Assembly (NCBI RefSeq): GCF_000213175.1
Contig: NW_009799104.1
Location: forward strand, 3,816,876-3,880,875
Reading direction: 5' to 3'
DNA length: 64,000 nucleotides
Source of the DNA: Neurospora tetrasperma FGSC 2508
Taxonomy: Eukaryota > Ascomycota > Sordariomycetes > Sordariales > Sordariaceae
In this document: one piece after another, positions 56,131-64,000 of the stretch
Layout of the letters: each line of letters opens with the position of its first letter
How positions within the stretch are numbered: the first letter of the stretch is position 1
Position numbers and translations under genes: made by a program
The notes under the pieces: model-generated
Database searches by the model: none
Seen by the model: only the letters and a program-made list of their open reading frames with translations
Told to the model about the DNA's origin: nothing

Positions 56131-56760
56131 TGGGTTGTGGTGATGTGCTGTTTCTGAATATGTCTTGACAAGCAGGAACGAGGGGGTCCAATAACACACA
56201 AATGTGTCGAGTATACCTGCGGTAGGTACAGTGTTCATCTTGGGAGTGGCGCATGGATTGGATAGCTCCAGGCCAAACACATCCATTGACCTCAATAAGA
56301 AACACAAGCGCGACGCACAAGACATCATACGGATACTCACCTTCCCTTTCTTACTTCAGTTGTTCCAACTCAAGCCAGCAAAGCCTCTCTAGAACTTGAT
56401 GGAAGACGCAGGATCACACAAGTGGCTCGGCGATCCAAAACAGAAACGCTGTGTGTGGACTTTCTTAGCGTAGACGCTTCCATCAATGATCTTCTCAAAC
56501 AGGGGAAACATGCAGAGACAAGAGCATCTTGGCCCGTGATGATTGTTGCTCTCTTCAGAGTCGTCCAGGAATAGTAGGTAGGTATTGTAGTAAGACTGGC
56601 GACGGTTCCTCGCGTTAATATGGTGTCAACAGCCATAGCTTACTGAACAAGCGAAGCCTTGACCTGTTATCGACTATTCGGATCGGAGATCTTGCCGTAG
56701 AACCCACAATAACCAGTTTGGTCCAGGATTGCCTCCAGCAAGCCACGCGGCATTTACGAC
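56131..56760. other. Intergenic, aminopeptidase 3' flank
   Basis: Nothing recognisable is seen on either strand between the aminopeptidase stop and the start of the antiporter pseudogene. Confidence 0.55.
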
Positions 56761-58411
56761 GATGCCGAATCTAGATATCAGCGACCTTGACAAGGTCATC
56801 GGTGTTCTCAGCGCCTTCTTTATCCTCTTCGGCACCATATCCGTCAAGATCAAGAGCCGTTGGTTTTGTCGGTGAAGCGCTACCCGCCGTCCTTGTCAGA
56901 ACCAGTCTCGGTCCGGGAACAGGTTCACCCTCGGCCTGAACCGCATCGTGATCGGCGTCCAAGTGGCCATTACGGGCTATCAGTTTCTGGCCAAGTATCA
57001 GCTCCACCGATCGAAGGAGATGGCCCTGTGCTGGCTTCCTATTGAGACCATCATGTGGCTCTTCGCGACGCTGTGCATGTTGGCGACGGTACCAAATCTT
57101 AGCCTCCTATCCGCGCTGGTCATTGCTAGCTGTGTGAATTGCACAGACCCAATTTCACTCAGGCCATTGCGAATGGTCCTTTCGCCGGCAATGTCCGTGG
57201 CTCGCAAACTGCGTAAGATCACCTCGAGTGTAGCAGGCGCCGACGATGGCTTCGGTTTCCTTTTCTTGATGTTGGCTGTATACTCGACGAAGTATGGCCG
57301 GTGATTCTTCTGGTGGACATGGCACGGTGGCCAGAGTGGGCAGGCTCAATGGAGGCGTCGGCGTCGCGATCGGAAACTGAGTGGTAGAGACGTGGCGGTA
57401 CATTGTACTTGTGTCTGTTGGAATTGGTGCCCGGGTTGGGTTCGGGGCTGGAAAGACTATCTGCAGCACAGGTGTGTCCCAACTCGGAAGCCGCTCTTCC
57501 TGCCAGGGATTCAGTGGTTAGATCATGTTCATCATGCTGAAACGTAACAGGAAATGGGTTGACTCGGAGTCTTACCTCCTCCCCCCTACCGCTCTAGGCC
57601 TCTCTTCCTTGCAGGCATTTGCGGCATGCTCGGCACCGACGACCTGCTCGCCTGCTTCGTCGCTGGCAACACCTTGAACTGGAAGAGCGAGTTCCTCCAT
57701 GAGGCCGAAGTGCGCCATGACGAGGTCAACTCTTGCATGAACGCCTTGCTAAACTTTGGCAGCTTCATGTGCAATGGTCTTATTATGCCGTGGAGCAAGT
57801 CCCGTACCACCGGCACGGCGTGGGGACGCCTGATCAGCCTTGGCTTCCTCGTCCTCCTCTTCCGCCGTATCCCCACCATCCTTGGCATGTACAAGTTGAT
57901 GCCAAACGTGTGCAAGAACCTACGAGAAGGCCTTGTTTATGGGATACTTTGGTCCTATCGGTTCCGACCCTGTTTTGTACGTTGAGAACACGCGCCACCT
58001 CTACCCCGACCGGAGCCATGGCGACGAGGAGGAAACGCACCTCGTGCGCGTCATGATTCCGGCCGTATATTTCCTTGTCTTGTTCTCGATCGTGGTGAAC
58101 GGTTTATCGACGCTGGGGCTCAATTGTTCTGCGAGATCTGCGGTGTCAAGCCGATTATGAACGATGCGGTCGTGGTGCGTCGCAAGTCTGTTCGGGTGCC
58201 GACGCCTGTCAATGCCGAGGTGAACGACAATAAGACATTTGTCGCGTACAATCGATTCTCGAAGCCGTCATGCGAGCCGAGCGAGATGCCGATTGTCGAG
58301 GAGCGCTACATTGGGGACATGTATTATGACGGCGGTCGGGCGGCCGGACGGCGACGCCTGATTCGGTCGAGCTTGAGATGGAAAGGACTCGGAGTTCGCT
58401 GGGCAATCTGA
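56761..58411 (+). pseudogene. Na+/H+ antiporter (Nha1/Sod2-type, CPA1) pseudogene
   Basis: The intact protein would exchange cytosolic Na+/K+ for protons at the plasma membrane. The ATG and N-terminus (DISDLDKVIGVLSAFFILFG) are preserved. A frameshift after KIKSRW (~56870) moves the homology to another frame (FVGEALPAVLV), and a short family segment is missing before IVIGVQVAITGYQ. The block at 56948-57300 (ATLCMLATVPNLSLLSALV, ADDGFGF) contains a paired frameshift around 57150-57200. A TGA (57378-57380) stands where Trp is expected. The later block GICGMLGTDDLLACFVAGN continues to a further shift near 57935, after which FMGYFGPIGSDPVLYVE and the hydrophilic tail run to the stop at 58411. With at least four disabling lesions it cannot be rescued by ordinary splicing. 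Base composition is not AT-rich, so decay is by indels and point changes rather than strong RIP. Confidence 0.85.
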
Positions 58412-59825
58412 GCAATCGCACTATACCTACGCTTCGGTCAGAACAGGTTGTGAAGAGAGGCAACGAAAGGGGAGGGGGGGTAGGGGAGGCTTGTTGTTCC
58501 AGTCACGTACAGCTAGCAAAATGAATGGCTTTTGCGAGTCAATTAAACGTGTATAGCCATGATTGGCAGCGATGACGGAATGTTGCAAAGTCGAGAATGA
58601 TTCGTTCCTCTGCTTCGTCGGATTGAAGATGCGGAAAACAACTGAAGTTGTGACGCCGGGGTGCAGCCGCATGCTTCCCGAATGGCAAACTCCCGGCCGG
58701 CAACTGTTTGCCAGTCTTGGCAGAGCTTTCGCAGCGCCCACACTCCGGCAGGCAACAAATGTTCCAAATCCCCATAATGCCGCCGCAGAGGTATCTGATG
58801 CTTTTGGAAATGCTACCAACTCTACACCGACTCGACTGTTCAGTCACTTTGCATCATCATCCGGCTGCTTTCATAGCCCACTACCTCGGGGCCCCTGACC
58901 TTGCTATCCTTACTTCAATGTGTCACGCTCAGTTGACGCTCAGGTTGACCTCAACCCTCGCGTCACCTAAACGACCACATCAACAACACACCACTTGATG
59001 TTTGCGGCACCAACTCTGGCCTCATATATTTCCGCCCACTACAAGTACCCTGGTTAGAGGTACCCAAGCATGATGCTCAGCAGACACCGCAATCTTGAAG
59101 AATCTCGCTTCACGTCGTGTTCTAGTTGACGCATCTAGGTACCTACCTTAGTTCCACGCCGCATAATCGCTCCGAACTTGGAAAGTTTGCTGACAATGCC
59201 AGTCAATCGAAGTCGAGCGTTTGCTGACAAAATAGTAGAAATATTTTCATATGGAAAGTCCATCTCGAGAGTGCCGGGTCTGGTTGTGTCATTGCGAGGT
59301 AGGTACGAGTTAGACTGGAGCGGCATCTACCTCTACCCTGCCAAGCTGACAAGCCGCCAGCCTTATAAGTGTACAACGCTTATTGGCTGTTTGACCTCCT
59401 TTTTCTGTTCACGTGTGTTCAAGAAGATGAACAGAAGGTACCAACCGAGCATCTTATTTAATTCATATGAAATGCTGCAATGGGACTAGCGTTGATGACT
59501 CTGTTTGTCCTACTCATTGGACATTTCTCAGGTGGATGATGTTTGCAACGTATTCGAACACCGGAAGTAGGTACCTATGAATGACCAAGCCTCACACAGC
59601 CAGAGTGTGTCATGGCCAACGGCAACATCGCATCCATGACATGCGAAAGTCCGACATAAAGACATGTTATACCAGATTCCAAAGCCACCGGAACTAGAAA
59701 CACAAAGTTGACAGACAACAGTTCAAAGTCTTTCAGCAGTTCCAAACCTTTAGGCAAACCGCCCGCGAGATAATACCTACCTCTAGGTACCAAGTCGAAT
59801 ACCGGTTACAAGCACCATCACCAAG
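58412..59825. other. 1.4-kb intergenic region
   Basis: Between the antiporter relic and the orphan gene. No gene is supported. TACCTA/TAGGTA motifs occur at 59054-59062, 59135-59150 and 59565-59580. Confidence 0.5.
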
Positions 59826-60413
59826 ATGTCCAACCCCAACATTTCCGCCATCAGAAGAAACTGCGCCACCCCGGACCTCTCTTCCTTGGTCCAAGAGACC
59901 ACCGACAACCCACCACCGTTCTCTGCCACACACCAGAACCCCCGCTTCCATCAGCGTGTTATGGTCGACATCATACCCACCGGCCTAAAAACAGCCGCCA
60001 GCCAGGTTTCCGAGCAGCTCCAACGCTGGCATGATGCTCATAAAAACAAATACTCGTCGACAGTCCTCAAGACATTGGAAGACCTAGCACAGCAAGTGCA
60101 AGAGCTTTACGAGGCCAGACGGAGCGGAGTTATCCGCATCCGTTCGTCAGGTGATTGTGCCAAGATTCTCTGCATTCTGGCGCAGTTGAAGGCCATGAGG
60201 GAATACATGGATACAGTGGACGACATGGAAAAGGACTGGGTTTGGGTCGAGTACTCTGATGCAAAGGCTCCACCTCTGGACACGGATACTGATGGGGAGT
60301 ACGTGGTTGTTGAGAAGAACGGGGAGGAAGATGTGAACTGGGGAAGAGACATTGGTGAGCAGGGCATGATCGCCACCATGCAGATGTACCTGAAGGCTTT
60401 GACAGTCTATTAG
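59826..60413 (+). CDS. Hypothetical 195-aa protein
   Basis: I do not recognise a family. The single-exon frame has protein-like composition with no signal peptide or membrane segment. Residues ~55-125 are predominantly helix-forming with heptad-like hydrophobics (QLQRWHDAHKNKYSS, LKTLEDLAQQVQELYEARR, ILAQLKAMREYMDTV). The C-terminal third is acidic (DTDTDGEYVVVEKNGEEDVNW). The ATG at 59826 follows CACCAAG, a good context. In-frame ATGs at codons 46 and later are possible but would remove only the Pro-rich N-terminus. Its position 4 kb from the telomere and the lack of known domains fit a lineage-restricted subtelomeric gene. Whether it is expressed cannot be judged. Confidence 0.55.
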   Translation: MSNPNISAIRRNCATPDLSSLVQETTDNPPPFSATHQNPRFHQRVMVDIIPTGLKTAASQVSEQLQRWHDAHKNKYSSTVLKTLEDLAQQVQELYEARRSGVIRIRSSGDCAKILCILAQLKAMREYMDTVDDMEKDWVWVEYSDAKAPPLDTDTDGEYVVVEKNGEEDVNWGRDIGEQGMIATMQMYLKALTVY

Positions 60414-60667
60414 GGACTGATCACGGCGTTAGAGGTATGTGAATGAAGTGGCCTGGGTTGACGGTATTGGCATTTGGTGGGGAAGGAAGGCAAATGCCAC
60501 ATGAAGACGGGAGTAAAATCTCGCGAAAGAGGGGAGGAGAAGAAAATTTGAAGTAGATAGTCAAGATGTTGGAATATAGAGCGCCAGTTTGCAGCGGACG
60601 ATCAAGGACACTTCCAGGCAGCGTTGAACGCCATAGAGGTATGCATGTGGCATGCCAGGACTGGATG

Positions 60668-63313
60668 TCATGTTCCATTCAGGTACTTGCACCTGTCCAC
60701 ATTACCATCCATGTTGTTTCCCCACCATTGCTTCACAATGACTCCAATTAGTAAACAAGAATCGTTCAAAGAGACGCAATAAGACATTAAGACGAGTAGT
60801 GCTCACCGGGAAGTCTCTGGCCTTGCCACTGCCGCCCGCCACGGCAAAGGTGAGGATGAAGATGATCAAGGAACAACCACCGGCTATGGCCGCCGCACAA
60901 ATATTGTTCCACTTGGCGAACAGCGTCGGCTTGTATCGACGAAGATAGCCCTGAGCAAAGAAGCCAAACACAAAGTATGCCAAAAGCGAAGAGTTGATAC
61001 CAACAGACAACCAGCCCAGCCAAGTGCAGATGAGAAATGTGTTGATGGAGTTGAGTCTGAGTTGAGGGAAGTACTTGTGACCTGAATATGGCATCTGTTA
61101 GTAGAGGTACCAAGGACTTCATTGCCCATTTGAGGATGATGCGCCTGACTGACCGATCCAGAATGGCATTGGGGCAAAGATTCCAAAGAACAGCCCCATT
61201 GGAACCATCCAGTACGTTCCATGACGTCCGCTGTGGTACCTGGTGTCAACACACATCTCAGACATGGATGTCAATGGCACAATCAGACTCAACTCACAAG
61301 ATCTCGTTGGCCGTACCGCCCCAAGCCACCGCCTGGGAATTGTAAGTCTGTACATTCTGACCAGACCAGATGTTGGTGCCCTGAACGGACAACAGAATGT
61401 CGCGCCGATTATCCACAATACTGTTCATCATGACCCAGTTGAACACTGAGCCAGCACATGTCCCAAGAATCTGCGCAAGAAAGGTTGCCCTGGGTGGGAG
61501 CTTCGCATATTGTGCCAACTTGAGATCGCCCAACATCTGGATGGCTTGCACCAATGCGTTGGATCCATAGAGGGTAAACATCATGTTCGCTACCGGTCTG
61601 CGAGGAACCATGTAAGCACCAATCATCTGGACCGCACTTGTTGGTTGATAGTAGAACCCAACAATGCCATACATGCACGCAAAGAAAGTGGTCAAAATCC
61701 AGGCCAGTAGGACGGCAAGTAGGAACGCCCACCAGGGGAGGCCAGTCTTTTGCTGGTAACAGCAGATTAGGCCAATCAAGATTGAGACGGCGAGGATGCT
61801 GATATACCAAAATGATGGCACCTCCTTGTAGGCACGCATAGCAGCGTAATGGGGGTCCCCTTCGGTGCCGGGATATTCTTTGCGAGGGGTGTCCGCGTCA
61901 GAGGTGAAGTTCTTCCAGAAGGACGAGTTGAACCCGTGGTGCCACCACGTTCTGACTTTCTGGACGTTTTGCTTCAAAGCTGAAGGCCGAAACGGAGCAA
62001 AGATGAACTTTATGTCATGCCAGTTCCAGAGAAGGACATGTACCACAGCTGCCGTGATGCCCATGTTCTTCATCAGCAAACTCAAAGCTTTGCTAGTGGC
62101 AAACCTGGGAAACCCGTAGGCTTGCAAAGCAGCTGGATCAACCTGGTTGTCTGGACCCAAGATTTGTGTCTGGTCATAGACAGTCCCATTGGAAGTAAAC
62201 AAAGACTGCGCCATAAAAGGGAATCTCTTCGCATCCCAGAGATTGGAGTAGTAAGCGCCCAGGGTCAAAGCAATACAGCCGATGTAGCCAATGAGTTGGT
62301 TGACCAATGTACTCAGGGGCAGAGTAAACTCTTTTTCTCCAATGTACTGCCAGTCCATGCACCAGCCCAGGAAGCCCATACCCTCGTTTCCATTGGCTCC
62401 TCCGAACAGGCGCGTGAAGAAGGCCGAGTCCTGGTTGGCGAGACAGAAGATGGAAATTCCAGTGGTGAGAGGAAACATCCATTGAGGCACAATCTCCCAG
62501 ACCATGACAGCCACGCAGATGCACCAGAAGATTCTGAGTCGTTTCCTGGCCAGTTCCTTGTTCAAGTGCATCGACTGGAATAGTGCTGCATTTGGAAGCT
62601 GTGATGGCCAGACAAATTTGGTGGGGTAGATGAAAGCGTTGCGTATGCCACCGAGAAGACCATAGCCAATGCACTGCGAGGAGAACAGCATGAAAATGGC
62701 CGACGCTGCATTTGGTTGATTGCCGTAGTATAGAGACTGGGCGGCAAGTTGTTCGGTTCCGAGGGCACAGGTGGCGGCAGAGCTGGCCATAATGACGATG
62801 AAAACGTGTTCCTTCTGGGTGAACGGTCCCGGGTTGAGAAAACGGCCAACAGGACCCCAGCGAGGGATCAAGACAGTGGCCTCTCCAAGACAGTAGGCGA
62901 TCATGATCAGGAACACAATGCTCACGTTGATAGTTTGTGGCTTGAAGTAGAAGATCTCGCCGAGAACAGCACCAAAGGCCGACAAGCCTAACCCAAGGAC
63001 GAAGGCTCGGAAGGTGTAGATATTCTCAGTCGGGTCATCGGACGTGTCGAGGGTCTTGGTGACCAGCTGTAAAGGCGTATCGACGGTGGTGTCTGTTGTG
63101 ATCCCTGGATGACGCGTTGTTAGGTCACGATAAAATCGCAGCTAGGGACATGTTGAAGACGCGCTCACCAGCAGACTCAGCATCAACGCTGCCATCTTTC
63201 GCTATGGCAGCGGTCTTGGTTGCGATTGGTGCCGCATGTCGGATGTTGTACTTCTCGTTCAGTTCGCGCAGGTCAGCAGCTGGTGCGGGCTTGCATTCCA
63301 CAGTCTCGTCCAT
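60668..63313 (-). CDS. OPT-family oligopeptide transporter
   Basis: A proton-coupled plasma-membrane importer of small peptides (OPT family). Five exons (63313-63169, 63104-61298, 61239-61154, 61081-60807, 60730-60668) splice without frame errors to 791 aa, the usual family length. The N-terminus is cytosolic and charged. The family signatures RFLNPGPFTQKEH (NPG motif) and AKLPPRATF (the KIPPR-type motif) are present, as are multiple hydrophobic helices. The conserved C-terminus is encoded by the tiny last exon (QWWGNNMDGNVDRCKYLNG), which is found only after splicing. An upstream in-frame ATG at 63388 would add 25 residues; 63313 directly precedes the polar start typical of the family. The gene is the last before the telomere, transcribed away from it, with its start 535 bp from the TTAGGG array. 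Confidence 0.92.
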
Positions 63314-63848
63314 GGTCACTAGCAACCTGGAAGGGAAGGGACTTGTCGCGCGTGGCCAAAGGAAACGGAGAATGAAAGAGGAACTCAACTACTTCTTCCA
63401 AGTCGTAAGAATTTTACCAAAGGCGCTAGCAAAGAAGATGAGGAAATCCCATTGGACTGGTTCCATACATGTAGCGACTACCGCCAGAGGGTAATGTCTC
63501 GCGCGATTGTTCAATTGATAATAGAGCGACCCCGGTTGCTGTGGTTCTACTTGCCGTTTCAGTCGATGTCCCGTGGGGTAATTGTCGGCGGTCGTGCATC
63601 AACATAGGAGGAGCTCCGCTGCAGACAGGGAAGTCGCCTCTGGCAATAACGGATCCTTAGCCGGAGACGGGCAAGAGCTACATCGAGGCTGAAATAAGCT
63701 TTTGGGTTGCATCTTGCGGTCCACATCGCTCGCTCGCCGACTAACAAACTTATCGCGAACTGGAAATACTTTAGAGGCTATCCGGCTAGGTTGTATTGTA
63801 TTACAGCACTAGCGAATAGGCTTCATAGGGGTACTTGCCCGGTAAGTA
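63314..63848. other. Subtelomeric spacer and OPT promoter
   Basis: 535 bp between the OPT start codon and the telomere array. It contains no gene, no repeated subtelomeric unit and no AT-rich block that I can see. It must hold the OPT promoter. Confidence 0.7.
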
Positions 63849-64000
63849 TAGGGTTAGGGTTAGGGTTAGGGTTAGGGTTAGGGTTAGGGTTAGGGTTAGG
63901 GTTAGGGTTAGGGTTAGGGTTAGGGTTAGGGTTAGGGTTAGGGTTAGGGTTAGGGTTAGGGTTAGGGTTAGGGTTAGGGTTAGGGTTAGGGTTAGGGTTA
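63849..64000 (+). repeat. Telomere array (TTAGGG)n, right chromosome end
   Basis: About 25 perfect TTAGGG units run to the window edge, with the G-rich strand 3'-ward, as expected at a right-hand chromosome end. The array begins abruptly after CCCGGTAAGTA with no degenerate repeats. Confidence 0.98.

Overview
The window is about 64 kb of a filamentous ascomycete chromosome that runs into a telomere at its right edge (TTAGGG array, 63849-64000). Genes are split by short GT-AG introns with fungal branch-like CTAAC/CTGAC motifs. Short homopolymer runs and TAGGTA/TACCTA motifs dot the intergenic DNA. The first gene, a mitochondrial acyl carrier protein, reads like the Neurospora crassa protein as I remember it. 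I therefore place the window in Neurospora or a very close Sordariaceae relative; this was not checked against a database.

Layout, left to right. (1) 1-6.6 kb: the acyl carrier protein gene (nuo-12) converges on a tandem CCCH zinc-finger gene. (2) 6.6-13.5 kb: almost 7 kb without a recognisable gene, holding a 182-bp TA-flanked inverted-repeat element (MITE-like). (3) 13.5-23.4 kb: a BM3-like P450 without reductase domain, a mitochondrial-type hemerythrin-domain protein, a DUF3445/HODM-like membrane-anchored protein, and a Zn2Cys6 regulator whose frame continues 60 codons past its TGA. (4) 27.5-41.9 kb: a second P450, a YwbE-domain protein with a C-terminal zinc finger, a DUF423 membrane protein, an NmrA-like reductase, an adenylation-thiolation-reductase enzyme (carboxylic acid reductase type) and an MFS sugar-type transporter. 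(5) 43.8-49.9 kb: a secreted protein made largely of Asp/Ser/Lys repeats, a GH10 xylanase with CBM1, and a GNAT acetyltransferase. (6) 50-54.7 kb: gene-poor, with a possible relic of a processed-peptide precursor and a 461-bp inverted-repeat element carrying pol III-like boxes. (7) 54.8-63.3 kb: a secreted M28 aminopeptidase, a wrecked Na+/H+ antiporter pseudogene, an orphan 195-aa gene and an OPT peptide transporter starting about 0.5 kb from the telomere.

Functional themes are secreted polymer degradation and uptake (xylanase, aminopeptidase, oligopeptide and sugar-type transporters) and oxidative or reductive metabolism (two P450s, NmrA-like reductase, acid reductase). The latter lie near a Zn2Cys6 factor and could be a loose metabolic cluster, but co-regulation is not shown by sequence. 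All exon structures below were derived by eye from splice signals and reading-frame continuity.
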